Shown: positions 27,553-37,088 of the stretch, in pieces
Numbering within the stretch: the stretch's first letter is position 1
Layout of the letters: every line of letters begins with the position of its first letter
From: Candidatus Parabeggiatoa sp. nov. 2
Lineage (GTDB): Bacteria; Pseudomonadota; Gammaproteobacteria; Beggiatoales; Beggiatoaceae
Length of the DNA stretch: 64,000 nucleotides
Reading direction: 5' to 3'
Assembly (NCBI GenBank): GCA_002085445.1
Contig: NBMI01000019.1
Location: 1 to 64,000, forward strand
Program-made: the position numbers and the translations under genes
Notes under the pieces: generated by a model
Told to the model about the DNA's origin: nothing
What the model saw: only the letters and a program-made list of their open reading frames with translations
Database searches by the model: none

Positions 27553-27835
27553 ATACTTACTTTAACACAGAGTCCACAGAGTACCACAGAGTGACACAGA
27601 GTCCTCAAGTCTTTGGTACAACATCTCTGTGAAACTCTGTGGAACTCCGTGTCTCTGTGTTAAATAAAAACGGATAGGTGGCTCAAAGCACATTTATTAT
27701 ACATGCAGACTAGCTGAGCCGGCCAGAAATTGGCAAAGCTATCGATACGATTAGGTTATAATTGTGGGCGATAAATCGCCTACTACAAACGGAACGAACG
27801 GGGCGAGGCGATAAATTGCCTACTACAAACGGTCT
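27553..27835. repeat. Modular repeat cassette at the 3' end of cusA
   Basis: Directly after cusA comes the CACAGAG foldback (27560-27664: AACACAGAG mirrored by CTCTGTGTT with several matched CACAGAGT steps between). Next is the ACATGCAGACTAGCTGAG module (27695-27770), then two GGCGATAAATCGCC palindromes with CTACTACAAACG tails (27770-27833). The GGGCCATG foldback found in most other copies is missing here. No gene is seen. Confidence 0.8.
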
Positions 27836-27874
27836 GGGATGATTACGGCACCAAACAAAGGCATCCTACGCTTG

Positions 27875-28322
27875 CTACATATCATATATTCGATGTTCAC
27901 GATCTAACCAAACAAGAAAGAAAGCGTCTTTGACTCTGAAGCCATGAACACGAGCTTTTTGCGTCACTCGCAGCTCAAAAAAAGTAATATCTTGACTGAT
28001 ATTGTCGAGTTCAGGATGTTTTGGCAGTTTGCTTCTGTCTTTATGTTTGGTGTATCCAAAACCGGTTTTATCGCCTTCTGTACCACCGGTTTTATATATA
28101 TCCGTCCACTTACTATTTTTCAGCTTTAAGATAAATTGACTAAAAGCACTCAGCTCACTGCTGTTCCATGATGAAAAACATTCAAACTCAGGCTGATAAT
28201 ATTTCAATACCACATACGGGGATTCGAGAGTCTTTTCGATCCCTATCTATTTCGGTTAAATAGACATTTTTTTCTTTATGCCTATTTGCAATCTTTTTTA
28301 ACTTTTTTTGACGATTAGTCAT
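27875..28322 (-). pseudogene. Putative toxin partner of the Panacea antitoxin, frameshifted
   Basis: ATG at 28322 overlaps the stop of the Panacea gene (ATGACTAA) and starts MTNRQKKLKKIANRHKEKNV, but this frame ends early. The remainder, from about 28250, is open in another frame as KTLESPYVVLKYYQPEFECF through to VWLDREHRIYDM. Rejoined, the protein would be about 148 residues. The C-terminal pattern FFELRVTQKARVHGFR...FFLVWLDREHRI resembles RelE/HigB-like RNases, which are common partners of Panacea antitoxins. The shorter intact frame (28213-27875, GTG start) may or may not be translated. Confidence 0.55.
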
Positions 28323-28791
28323 CGTCTTGTTCCTGATAGAGTCTTCGATAATATTCTTGCATGATTTCTTGACTGATAATATTATTAGAACGAACTTCTA
28401 TGGGAAGGTTCCCTCGCGCTTCACGCCAGGGTGTTTCTGAATGGGTGAGTTCTTCTAAATGTTTGGCCGACAGATCGCCATAACTATTGAGTATATCAGA
28501 CAGTAATTTCTCATCTTCTGTCGAGAACTCAGTTGTTGAAATGATGGCCTTAAGAGGAATCGAGTCTTGGTCAAATTCTTTAAACCGTTGCCAAAGGCTA
28601 GGCAATACTGGGCCATGTGTCCATGCCTCAAAATATTCATCAAACAAGCTCGAATCATTAAGAGCAAGAGACCATGCCTGTGCATAATACATCAGTTTTT
28701 GTAACTTTAAATGAGAAATCGTATCGCCGGCCTCTCTATCTATAGAAGCTAAAAACCAATCGGCTATTTGATTGACTTGATAGGTACTCAT
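28315..28791 (-). CDS. Panacea (DUF4065) domain antitoxin
   Basis: The 158-residue protein begins MSTYQVNQIADWFLASIDRE and has the Panacea core HLKLQKLMYYAQAWSLALND, FEAWTHGPVLPSLWQRFK and LEELTHSETPWREAR. These are the hallmarks of Panacea antitoxins, which neutralise diverse toxins through a chaperone-like domain. Its stop overlaps the start of the next gene, a possible toxin, giving a typical two-gene TA operon. Confidence 0.8.
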   Translation of the reverse strand: MSTYQVNQIADWFLASIDREAGDTISHLKLQKLMYYAQAWSLALNDSSLFDEYFEAWTHGPVLPSLWQRFKEFDQDSIPLKAIISTTEFSTEDEKLLSDILNSYGDLSAKHLEELTHSETPWREARGNLPIEVRSNNIISQEIMQEYYRRLYQEQDDD

Positions 28792-28904
28792 GGTTGAATT
28801 CTCTTATTTATCTCTAAACTCATTTGAGTGGTGTAGCAGGTGCTGCACAAAGTTGGGCAGTTCATCAGAAATTTTCCCAAAAAAATGAACTTATTTTGCC
28901 ACTT

Positions 28905-29071
28905 GGCAGCCTTTATCGGATTACTGCCCATTATCTAGGACGGCACCTGTTCCGAAGTTATGCAACGCATTGCCGCGCCGTTCGATGGTGGGCGGTATGA
29001 TTACGGCACCATTGTTGTCATTGTTTGTCGTGCCTGCGGTTTATTTGTTGTGGAAAGGGCGGAGGTTTAAA
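28905..29071 (+). pseudogene. Fragment of the 3' end of a cusA-type gene
   Basis: It matches cusA 27394-27554 closely (TTATTGCCCATCAT-like start, GGAAAGGGCGGAGGTTTAAA end) but has an internal TAG and an indel, so it is not coding. It is followed by the same CACAGAG foldback that follows the real cusA, showing that gene end and cassette were copied together. Confidence 0.85.
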
Positions 29072-29400
29072 TAAAGACTTACTTTAACACAGAGTCCACA
29101 GAATACCACAGAGTGACACAGAGTCCTCAAGTCTTTGGTACAACATCTGAAGTGAAACTCTGTGGAACTCCGTGTCTCTGTGTTGAAGATTTCAAAACGG
29201 ATAGGGGGTGAGTTTTTAACGCTTAACGGTTGAACAAAAAGTGGGCCATGTTGTCAAATTGAAAAGCTTGATTTTGTTAATGGCCCTCAATTCAAAGGCC
29301 ATTTATTGTACATGCAGACTAGCTGAGCCGGCCAGAAATTGGCAAAGCCTTCGAGACGATTAGGTTATAATTGTGGATTTTGTGCTATCATCTATACATA
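29072..29400. repeat. Modular repeat cassette (CACAGAG + GGGCCATG + ACATGCAGAC modules)
   Basis: CACAGAG foldback at 29082-29187; GGGCCATGTTGTC foldback with its mirror AATGGCCCTC at 29240-29285; ACATGCAGACTAGCTGAGCC module at 29310-29375. No gene is seen. Confidence 0.8.
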
Positions 29401-29464
29401 ATTAATATTCGATTTGTGCCAATGTCTCATTGACTCACTTTTCAATAAACTATGGTTTACCTAT

Positions 29465-29711
29465 ATGAAATCAATACGTTTAACAAAACATGCACTTGAA
29501 CAATGTGTTGAACGTGGTACTGACAAAACTGAAATAAGTGAAGCGATTATAGTGGGTTCTATAGAACAGGCAAAACCTGACAGGTTGCTTTATCGGGCGA
29601 ATTTCCAATATAACAAATATTGGCAAGGAAACATACCCAATTAAACAAGTCGCACCTGTTGTTAAAGAGGAAGCTTACGAAATGGTTGTTATCACTGTTT
29701 ACACCTTTTGA
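29465..29711 (+). pseudogene. DUF4258-type protein, frameshifted
   Basis: From ATG 29465 the frame gives MKSIRLTKHALEQCVERGTD and continues to a stop at 29642-29644. The homologous C-terminal part (YPIKQVAPVVKEEAYEMVVI then TVYTF) lies in another frame, from about 29634 to TGA 29711. DUF4258 proteins (HAxxRxxERGI-like start) are usually paired with a DUF2283 or HTH gene, as here, and behave like toxin-antitoxin partners. Confidence 0.6.
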
Positions 29712-29723
29712 GAGAATGCTATT

Positions 29724-29882
29724 ATGATGAGAATCAGTTACGATCAAGAAGTTGATGCCCTTTATATTCGGCTAGTCGAGAATTGACAGGAATGTCGCAC
29801 GGTGCGTTTAACAGATGAAATTACCCTTAATATTGGGGCATATGAACAGCAGGTGGGTATTGAAATTCTTGATGCCCAATAA
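29724..29882 (+). pseudogene. DUF2283 protein with an in-frame stop
   Basis: ATG 29724 opens MMRISYDQEVDALYIRLVEN, then TGA at 29784-29786, and continues in the same frame as QECRTVRLTDEITLNIGAYE to TAA 29882. The pattern is DUF2283 (about 50-70 residues). Reading through the TGA would restore the usual length. It lies 12 bp after the DUF4258 gene. Confidence 0.65.
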
Positions 29883-30029
29883 ATTATTGGTCAGGGTGCC
29901 TGCCTTACCCTAAGTGGAGTTGGAAAATATTGCTCTCGCAAGGGTTGGATAAAAATTTTATATGAGATTCATAGTTTGGTTTTCATTCTGGAAATTCTAA
30001 AATTTTGTCAATTCTGATTCAGACGATTA

Positions 30030-30225
<196 letters not shown>

Positions 30226-30226
<1 letters not shown>

Positions 30227-31134
30227 TATGAGAGCTTTTTCTTAAAACTAGTCACATATGGGCAGCGTAAGGCTTGTATTGGAAGGTTTTTTAACACCTC
30301 CCATTGTTTAATAGCCCGAATATGGGCCATGATTTCGCTAGGCACCACCCCAAAGCGTTCTGTTAAAATACCGATAAGCATTTCTTGGCTGGCCCCCAGA
30401 TACCCTTCATCAACTCCTTTTTCACGGCCCATATCATATATCTGCTGGCCGGCTACAGTGTCCATGAGATCAAAATTTAACATAGCAACCACCTCTTCAT
30501 AATTGAATTGACGAAACCGATGAAGTAAAAACAAACCTAATAAATCCAAGGCTTCTTTCTGTAATGGGTCTGGAAAGACTTCCCTGACTAAATGGCTCCA
30601 TTCTTGCCCTTTTGCCAACAGTGTTGTTTTGCTTGTCTTGGCTGAAAGTGTAAACGGGGCCAAGACGACCAATTTGGGATCAATGGCTTCAAGTTCTTTG
30701 TCACTGTAATCGGTGAGCACGATTTCCCGAATACAACCGCCTAAATGGCAGTTTGTCATATCGGTAAATTCATTGAGCGGCAGGGCCGCATCTTGGTAAG
30801 TTTTGTCAGTATAAACAATACACGCAACCACTTCACCCGAATACTTCTCACTCGCACACCCTAAAAATACTTCAGCCATCAATCTATGACAAACGAAGGG
30901 ATCCCAGTATCCCTGAAATTCGATAAAAATTCGCCCTTCGTCACTGGCAAGTATGGGAAAACCTTCGATATCGGGTTTGAGTTCTTTCTCTTTGCTATCC
31001 ACAGCTTGGAAAGTGTATTTTTCCGCTTGTTCAGCAGAAAAACCTAACATTTTCAATAGACTATTGCCACTTAGCTTCATCAGTTGCAAAAAAGTCTCGT
31101 CAGTACCGCGAATCGTTTCTTCTTCTTTAATCAT
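30226..31134 (-). CDS. Rpn/DUF2887-like PD-(D/E)XK family protein
   Basis: The 302-residue protein starts MIKEEETIRGTDETFLQLMK. KELKPDIEGFPILASDEGRI followed by FIEFQGYWDP gives the Asp...Glu-x-Gln pattern of the Rpn/DUF2887 nuclease-like group. A C-terminal helical part begins after GREKGVDEGY. Such proteins are abundant in cyanobacteria and Thiotrichaceae and are annotated as recombination-promoting nucleases or putative transposases. The activity of this one is unproven. The gene is intact and monocistronic. Confidence 0.65.
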
Positions 31135-31162
31135 ATCATTCCTTCAAAGTCGATTGAGTCGG

Positions 31163-31558
31163 TTAATTTCCGCTTCCACAAGCCTTGGGATAAATCCCAA
31201 GGCTAAAAGCGCCAGGAACCTAAAGGTGACTATTCCGATTCTTGTTTGTACTCGCGTTCTAGTTAGTTTTAGCGGACTAACGCTTGCCAGCTTTGGGGTT
31301 TATCCCAAGGCTTGGAAGTTCTCTATATTGTTCAACTTCAAATGCAAACCACTCAATCACACTTTCAAGTTAGACACCGCCAGCAAATTATTCCTACCAC
31401 CACAAGGGAGAATATCGGTGTTAGATAGCCCAATATGGTTTTTCCAACCAGCGATATCTCGTCATATCTTGTGTACCTTCAACCAAAATGGTTGGCAGCT
31501 TCGTATGAATCAGTGTGGCAACGAGTTCATCGGCGGTAAGAGGTGACATTTGTGGCAT
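31163..31558 (-). pseudogene. TOPRIM/DUF4435-like fragment, module copy 1
   Basis: ATG at 31558 (in TAATG, overlapping the preserved last codons of a vanished AAA gene) starts MPQMSPLTADELVATLIHTK, with LPTILVEG as the TOPRIM-like first strand. The frame breaks after about 45 codons (a frameshift near 31430) and the reading stops at 31357. Downstream sequence to 31163 is repeated near-identically at 45371-45560. The second copy of this fragment is at 45639-45794. Confidence 0.7.
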
Positions 31559-31592
31559 TATTCGTTTCCTTTATCCAACCTCAATTCTTTCT

Positions 31593-31690
31593 CAAAGCCA
31601 GGGGCAACGCCCCTGGCGTTTTCAAATTTCTATTAGCCCTGAAGGGGCGTATTATTAAAGCCAGGGGCAACGCCCCTGGCGTTTTAAAAA
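31593..31690. repeat. GCCAGGGGCAACGCCCCTGGC palindrome pair
   Basis: AAGCCAGGGGCAACGCCCCT hairpins lie at 31595-31620 and 31660-31685, separated by GCCCTGAAGGGGC. They sit exactly where the AAA gene is expected between the two flanking module genes. The same palindrome occurs in the inverted repeats at 52355 and 53430. Confidence 0.75.
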
Positions 31691-31781
31691 TTTGGCACGA
31701 GTGCCTTTGGGCGGTTTCGTTAGGATGGGTGTAGCATAGCTTTACCCATCCGACACTTGCTACTATTCCGGCACCACCAAG

Positions 31782-32277
31782 TTAGGTTGCCATTTCAGTC
31801 AAAATGCCAACAATTTGATTCACATTGCTAATGTGATATTTGATCGTTAAAGATGCTTGACGCAAACATTTCGGCTATACATTGTCCTAAACCACCAGTG
31901 ATATTTTCATTTTTGGCTTCAACAATAGTTATAATGGGTGCGTTAAGATAAAATTGCTCTGGTGATTTGCTAATAATGAAATCACAAAATCCATTCAAAT
32001 CTTTATCTTTGTCAACATCAAAATTAATACCGGAAAAAAAACTAATTTTATCGTTCCGCAACCTTCTAACTTCTAAGAGTATATTTGCAATGATTAGTTC
32101 AGAACGCGCCTTTTCGGTACCAACCGCCAACGCTAATGGAATATTGTATTTTAGAGTCGTTGATAAATAATCACTCACCTTGATTTTCTTAATTTTAGAA
32201 AACAACTCTTGATCTTCAACGACTTTTATCTTCAATTCCTGTTTGACTTTTTTTAAGGTGAAATTACTGTATGACAT
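31782..32277 (-). pseudogene. PD-(D/E)XK-like nuclease, module copy 1, C-terminal deletion
   Basis: ATG 32277 starts MSYSNFTLKKVKQELKIKVV. The product runs through SELIIANILLEVRRLRNDKI and GFCDFIISKSP (catalytic Asp) to ITIVEAKNENITGGLGQCIA (Glu-x-Lys). After FNDQ about 35 residues are missing and the frame shifts; the C-terminal SNVNQIVGILTEMAT lies in another frame, ending 31782. The copy at 46815-47214 keeps the part missing here but lost the middle. Confidence 0.75.
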
Positions 32278-32289
32278 GACATTATTTTT

Positions 32290-32750
32290 AAGTTGATAAT
32301 AGGAGAGAGACTACATTTATTCTTATCAGTCCAACCGATTGACGGCCCAAACATAAGTTTGTTCCTTATGGACGCAACCTTTGCTCACTATCGGGATGAA
32401 AAGATCGGCGTTAAGACTGGCGTTAAGATTGGACATCAACTCGGCCACTTGAAAGTCCTACACCGCTTCGGTGCAAACGAATATTATACAATCGTTTTTA
32501 AAAACGCCAAAGGTTTTTGATTTCCGTGACAAATTGGCTAACTCATTGAAAAACGTTGTCTATAAAAATAAATATTTAACACAGAGTTCACAGAGCACCA
32601 CAGAGTTACACAGAGTCCTCAAGTCTTTGGTACAACATCTGAAGTCTATTTTTTTTAATTCGTTTATTTCTTAATTCGTTGTACTAAAGTGATAGGCGGT
32701 GAGTTTTTAACGCTTGATGGGTTATCGAAAGTGGGCCATGTTGTCAGGTT
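32290..32750. repeat. GATTGGACATCAACTCGGCC module followed by a CACAGAG cassette
   Basis: The module from about 32370 to 32573 (ATGGACGCAACCTTTGCTCA, GATTGGACATCAACTCGGCC, CGTTTTTAAAAACGCCAAAG) recurs at 47225, 48791 and 49962. It joins the CACAGAG foldback at 32575-32640 and a partial GGGCCATG module at 32735-32750. Short open frames here are not credible genes. Confidence 0.65.
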
Positions 32751-32762
32751 ATTGTATGCGTT

Positions 32763-32844
32763 CTATAGCATTTTGCGTAAAGTACATCACTTGTAGGGGT
32801 TTTAGCGTGTTTGCTTTGTATTTAACCAAAGCTGAAAATGCTAT
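32763..32844. mobile_element. 82-bp MITE with TATAGCATTTT ends
   Basis: TATAGCATTTT is mirrored exactly by AAAATGCTATA. The interior is non-coding. It interrupts a GGGCCATG cassette. The 32845-33194 stretch shows no gene. Confidence 0.55.
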
Positions 32845-33194
32845 AAACTCTTACCACCTATCAGTTTGTCAAAACGAGGAACAACAGTGTGGGCGACTTT
32901 CGTTCCAAGGTAACGATCACGAGCGTAGGCGATTTCGCTATGCCGTTTTCCTTAATATTCAATTATTTATAAAAAACGGAGAAGTGGTAACGGCATCTGG
33001 ATATGTTTGACAGTCGCATGAAAAATATCCATTACTATAACCAATTGTTAATGTACCTAGCGAGTTATGTAGGGTGGGTAGAATGCAACAAAACCCATCG
33101 TACCCGATAAAACTGACAAGGTACTAGCGAGTCTATTTCAGTACCGGACAACAATTTTTTTAAGTTCAAATCTACATAAGCCTTTACCTTTGCC

Positions 33195-33419
33195 ATGAAA
33201 ATCTCTGTAGAATTACCCGATGATATCACCGGTGTGGATCAACGCTATCTAAAAGAGGCACTTGTCACGACGCTTTACTCGACTGGTAAGCTTTCGGAGA
33301 AACAAGCACGCCAAATAGTTGGTATGACGCGCCGCGCTTTTGACGATATGCTATATCGTTTTGGCTTTTCTGTCTTGATTGACAATCAAGCAAATCTCAA
33401 TATTGAACTAAATATATGA
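33195..33419 (+). CDS. UPF0175 family antitoxin
   Basis: The 74-residue product reads MKISVELPDDITGVDQRYLK, then YSTGKLSEKQARQIVGMTRR, the helix-turn-helix-like core of UPF0175 proteins. Its stop overlaps the start of the next gene by four bases (ATGA). UPF0175 genes are regularly paired with DUF3368 PIN-like toxins, exactly as here. Confidence 0.8.
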   Translation: MKISVELPDDITGVDQRYLKEALVTTLYSTGKLSEKQARQIVGMTRRAFDDMLYRFGFSVLIDNQANLNIELNI

Positions 33420-33919
33420 CTGATCAGAGATTGATTATCAGTAATACTGGTCAGCTTATCACGTTAGAGAAAATGACAGACGGCTACGGCTTCATTCGTA
33501 AACTCTATGATCTGATCCTTATTCCACCTACAGTGCTAGAGGAATTGTTTCAAGGCCAATTCGTCAGTGCAGAAGCTTACCTTCAGCATTATGCTGTGGC
33601 CGACTTACTCGAAGTCGTGGAGGTTAACCAAAAGATTTCGCCGGAGTTGGAACCGTTGGATATTGGTGAACAAGAGGCGATACAACTGGCACTTCAACGC
33701 GGTTTGCCCTTACTGATTGAGGAAGAAGCCGGACGCACAGTCGCACGGCAATTGGGTGTTTCCATATCAGGCATCGCCGGTCAAGTGTTGAAAGCGTTTC
33801 AAGAAAATCTTTTGACGGCCGAGGAGGCGTTGAATAAGCTCCATGAACTGTTCACATCAAGGCGAATCAACACAAGGATTTATCAGGGCCTAGTTAAAAC
33901 GGTGCGCCAAAAGGGATAA
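33416..33919 (+). CDS. DUF3368 PIN-like toxin
   Basis: The 167-residue protein contains LIISNTGQLITLEKM, the place of the first PIN aspartate, here Asn as in some DUF3368 members. It continues with IPPTVLEELFQGQF, LDIGEQEAIQLALQRGLPLL and a C-terminal helix RRINTRIYQGLVKTVRQKG. PIN-like RNases cleave RNA when free of their antitoxin. The Asn and the EEEAG in place of the usual second Asp pair raise doubt about catalysis. It is co-translated with the UPF0175 antitoxin. Confidence 0.8.
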   Translation: MTDQRLIISNTGQLITLEKMTDGYGFIRKLYDLILIPPTVLEELFQGQFVSAEAYLQHYAVADLLEVVEVNQKISPELEPLDIGEQEAIQLALQRGLPLLIEEEAGRTVARQLGVSISGIAGQVLKAFQENLLTAEEALNKLHELFTSRRINTRIYQGLVKTVRQKG

Positions 33920-33954
33920 ATCGTGCATAAATGGTCAACAAGAGAGATAAGTTG

Positions 33955-34410
33955 TTTTGAGCCACTCGAAGCGACACTTTTGCCATCCGATAGGGTTAAA
34001 ACGTATGTCGCCCAATACCAAGGCTCCCGTTTTAAAGATACGCTAAATATAACAGTACTTACTTTAACACAGAGTTCACAGAGTACCACTGAGTATCACA
34101 GAGTCCTCAAGTCTTTGGTACAACATCTCTGTGAAACTCCGTGTAACTCCGTGTCTCTGTGTTGAATATTTCAAAACGGATAGGGGGTGAGTTTTTAACG
34201 CTTGACGGTTGAACAAATAGTGGGCCATGTTGTCAAATTGAAAAGCTTGATTTTGTTAATGGCCCTCAATTCAAAGCACATTTATTATACATGCAGACTA
34301 GCTGAGCCGGCCATAAATTGGCAAAGCCATCGAGACGATTAGGTTATAATTGTGGGCGATAAATCGCCTACTACGAACGGGGCGAGGCGATAAATCGCCT
34401 ACTACGAACA
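33955..34410. repeat. Full modular repeat cassette with a CGAAGCGACACTTTTGCC leader
   Basis: A leader of about 95 bp (CACTCGAAGCGACACTTTTG ... AAAGATACGCTAAATATAAC), shared with 41345-41437, is followed by the CACAGAG foldback (34065-34166), GGGCCATG foldback (34222-34267), ACATGCAGAC module (34290-34360) and two GGCGATAAATCGCC palindromes (34360-34405). No gene is seen. Confidence 0.8.
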
Positions 34411-34473
34411 ATTGTAGTATCAAAATCGTTTGGGGCTGTTCCCAAACGCCATTCAAGGTCATGAACAATCGTT

Positions 34474-34767
34474 ATGATAATTGATTTTTTTGATAAAGGA
34501 GCTGAAGATATTTATAACGGCATTGATTCTAAAGAAGCCAGAAAGACGTTGCCTCTTAAATTAAGAAAAATCGCCTTACGCAAATTCTATTTTCTGGATA
34601 ACGCGGTTGATATAGAGGATTTAAGAATACCTCCCAGCAATCGACTAGAATTGCTACAAGGTTTTCGGAAGGGACAATATTCTATTAGAATCAATGAGCG
34701 TTATCGTATTTGTTTTGTCTGGGCTGAAGATGGCCCAAGACGGGTTGAAATTGTAGACTATCATTAA
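34474..34767 (+). CDS. higB: HigB-type toxin
   Basis: The 97-residue RelE-superfamily protein starts MIIDFFDKGAEDIYNGIDSK. RKTLPLKLRKIALRKFYFLD and the C-terminal YSIRINERYRICFVWAEDGP followed by EIVDYH match host-inhibition-of-growth (HigB) toxins, ribosome-dependent mRNA endonucleases. The toxin gene precedes the antitoxin gene by 12 bp, the order typical of higBA. Confidence 0.88.
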   Translation: MIIDFFDKGAEDIYNGIDSKEARKTLPLKLRKIALRKFYFLDNAVDIEDLRIPPSNRLELLQGFRKGQYSIRINERYRICFVWAEDGPRRVEIVDYH

Positions 34768-34779
34768 AAGGGTTATAAA

Positions 34780-35112
34780 ATGAGAATACCAACGAACCAA
34801 CCGCCGGTCCATCCGGGCGAAATTTTACTTGAAGAGTTTATAAAGCCTTATGGCATCACACCAGCCGAACTCTCTCAAAAAATCGATATTTCCCTCGAAC
34901 AAATTAGCGCCGTTATCAATGGCAAAAGCGGAATGAGCACGGATATGGCTTTGCGTTTGTCTCGATTATTTGGTACTTCGCCAGAATTGTGGCTTTTAGG
35001 TCAAATGAAATGGGATATTTGGCATTTCTGGCATGGAGAACCGGCTAACCTAGAAAAAATTAAGCCAATAGTCGCACCCACATCGCTTGCACCAACCTAT
35101 ATGTCTGCTTAA
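34780..35112 (+). CDS. higA: HigA-type XRE antitoxin
   Basis: The 110-residue protein begins MRIPTNQPPVHPGEILLEEF, the standard HigA/VapI start, followed by an XRE helix-turn-helix (TPAELSQKIDISLEQISAVI) and ALRLSRLFGTSPELWLLGQM. It binds HigB and represses its own operon in characterised relatives. The C-terminal 25 residues are Pro/Thr-rich and unusual for the family. Confidence 0.88.
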   Translation: MRIPTNQPPVHPGEILLEEFIKPYGITPAELSQKIDISLEQISAVINGKSGMSTDMALRLSRLFGTSPELWLLGQMKWDIWHFWHGEPANLEKIKPIVAPTSLAPTYMSA

Positions 35113-35307
35113 AAAACTTTTTTATTATCTCATCACCCATTTCGACTGTCAGCAAGCGTAGGTGGGTAGTAAGAGCGAACCGAAGGTCTTTGAGTTAAAC
35201 CCAACAATCCTGAAGAAGTAAAATAAGTCAAAAAGCAAGCGTAGCCAGAGTCCTAAATCCACATGCTTTGTCGTCATGTCCGAACAAATTGGTCTATATT
35301 TTTTCAA

Positions 35308-35465
35308 AGCACATTTATTATACATGCAGACTAGCTGAGCCGGCCAGAAATTGGCAAAGCTATCGATACGATTAGGTTATAATTGTGGGCGATAAATCGC
35401 CTACTACGAACGGGGGAGAGGCGATAAATCGCCTACTACAAACGGAACGAACGGGGAGAGGTTGT
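35308..35465. repeat. ACATGCAGAC module and GGCGATAAATCGCC palindromes
   Basis: A truncated cassette: the ACATGCAGACTAGCTGAGCC module (35323-35385) and two GGCGATAAATCGCC palindromes with CTACTACGAACG or CTACTACAAACG tails. The stretch 35113-35307 has no gene. Confidence 0.75.
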
Positions 35466-35473
35466 CCATGCCA

Positions 35474-36760
35474 CTACAACAGAGCGAGTTGTTCTCCTTT
35501 GGTTTGGTTGGCACTCAAAAACAGTGGCTCGTATTTTCTACTTTCCTGATAGCTGGCATAAACGCAATACTCAAATAGTTCTTTCTTGCTATTGCGTTTC
35601 CTGATCACCTTGCTACCGATATTGGTGAATCCAAGGGATTTTAACGAGTCTTCAAGTAGCTTTTCCGTGTGAACAGGTACCCCATAGAAACTGGAATTAC
35701 CTACAATGTACGATAGCACGGCACCTTTCTTTAGGTTGTTCCGCAAGTTCTGAAGGTGCAAGTGCATGTCATGGAAATACTTCCACACATAGTTTGCCAT
35801 CAATAAGGCATTCTTTTCTTCCGTTTCAAAAATTTGCGAAACAACCCGTTTTAACGAGTCAGGTAGTTCAACCCCGTTGGATTCCCAGTCGCAAAGCCGA
35901 CTGGTTGCAATACCCCATGTGCCACCTATCGCTTTCCAATCTAATTCACCGGCTTCACGAGCGGTATTAAGAAACTTTGTCCAATACATGTAAGGGCGAA
36001 GTTCACGGATATAGCTTATGCGGTTAGGGTACGGGGGCGAGGTGACGATATGCGAATACTTCACGCCATTAATTGAAGCAGGTTCCCTACCGTCTGCAAA
36101 ATACACCGTCGCCCTGCCGGCTATGATGTCTTCACTGGCACTTTGGGCTATCGCATCGACTATTTTTAGGTATAGGTACTCAATCTGTTCAATCTCATAC
36201 CTTGTCACTTCATCATGAAATGACATAGAAACATGATTGAATGCGGCCGAAGACGTTTCAATGATCACCCGACAAAATGCAATCCATGCTAGGGCAGAAA
36301 CCTCATCTTCTTTTGGTTCCCCGAACTGGTTAACCAGTGCCTGACGAAGTGCGGCAAGCCCTTTCAGGGTATGTTCACTCCACCATCTTGTAATGTTGTG
36401 TATATTGGGCAACCAATTATCTTGTTTGACAAAGCCCTTGCATTCTGCTATTGAGATATCAATTCAGGCCTTCAGTTCCTCCAGTTCATCGTTTGAATAG
36501 TGCCGACATTTGGCATTTCCGAACCAAATAAGGAACGGGTTAATATCAAAACAATGTGCAGACAACCCCTGTTCAGCAGCGACTAAACCGGTTGTAGCTG
36601 TACCTGAAAAGGGATCAAGAATAAAGGAATCTCCACGGATGTTATCAATGATCTCTTTTACCAGCTTGACAGAATAAGCGGGTGTTAGGCGCAACCATCC
36701 ATGCCTACCCAGCTTCTTGTTGTATTTAAAAGTGTAGTCTGAATGCTGGGTGACTTTCAT
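35474..36760 (-). pseudogene. DNA methyltransferase (N4/N6 type) with one in-frame TGA
   Basis: The 116-codon part from ATG 36760 has motif I in ILDPFSGTATTGLVAAEQG (residues 48-66) and FDINPFLIWFGNAK. TGA at 36464-36466 interrupts the frame. The same frame continues as IDISIAECKGFVKQDNWLPN, with motif IV HIVTSPPYPNRISYIREL (about residue 240) and the target-recognition region, to a stop at 35474; total 428 codons. The order I then IV suits aminomethyltransferases of the gamma-like or permuted type. It is 13 bp downstream of xisI on the same strand. Whether the TGA is a mutation, an assembly error or recoded is open. Confidence 0.75.
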
Positions 36761-36773
36761 GACTCAGCTATTT

Positions 36774-37088
36774 TCATACGTTCGCGGTTTCTGGCTGAAA
36801 AGCTAAAACAATGCGCTCTTCTGGAATGCCTTGGTTTAGCAAATCATCATAGATGCCATGTTCAAGGCCATCATATTCAATATAAACCTTTCCATCATGT
36901 AACGTGATATAAATAATATCGCCACTGATTCGCCGTTTTCTGTCCCAACCTACTTGCATTAAGAGGTAGCGGCCTTGGGTTTCATCAAAAACCGTCTCCA
37001 GCCGAATGTGTCCATGTGATGGACGAAACTGTGCATATTTGAGGATAACTTGCTTTACAATGTTTCTATCATTCGTGGTGGTATCCAT
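36774..37088 (-). CDS. xisI: XisI-type element-excision controlling protein
   Basis: The 104-residue protein has the XisI pattern: IVKQVILKYAQFRPSHGHIR, GRYLLMQVGWDRKRRISGDI, HDGKVYIEYDGLEHGIYDDL and QGIPEERIVLAFQPE. In cyanobacteria XisI works with XisH in control of fdxN-element excision, but most homologues are not near such an element and their role is unknown. It overlaps xisH by 34 bp and is followed by a DNA methyltransferase gene. Confidence 0.85.
   Translation of the reverse strand: MDTTTNDRNIVKQVILKYAQFRPSHGHIRLETVFDETQGRYLLMQVGWDRKRRISGDIIYITLHDGKVYIEYDGLEHGIYDDLLNQGIPEERIVLAFQPETANV

Noticed and set aside
29414-29464. Upstream start for the DUF4258 gene
   Set aside because: The extra 17 residues are not family-like and the second ATG at 29465 begins exactly at the conserved domain.
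31543-31734. 63-codon plus-strand frame in the GCCAGGGGC palindrome region
   Set aside because: It is the translation of two copies of a palindrome and overlaps the start of a clearer minus-strand fragment.
32293-32674. Plus-strand frames starting with MDATFAHYRDEK-like sequence
   Set aside because: Similar frames occur in every copy of the GATTGGACATCAA module (32370, 47227) but diverge and stop at different points, so they look like repeat translation rather than genes.
33923-34165. 80-codon frame with CACAGAG translation
   Set aside because: Its second half is the CACAGAG foldback. The first half (CGAAGCGACACTTTTGCC leader) is shared with 41345 and has no known domain.
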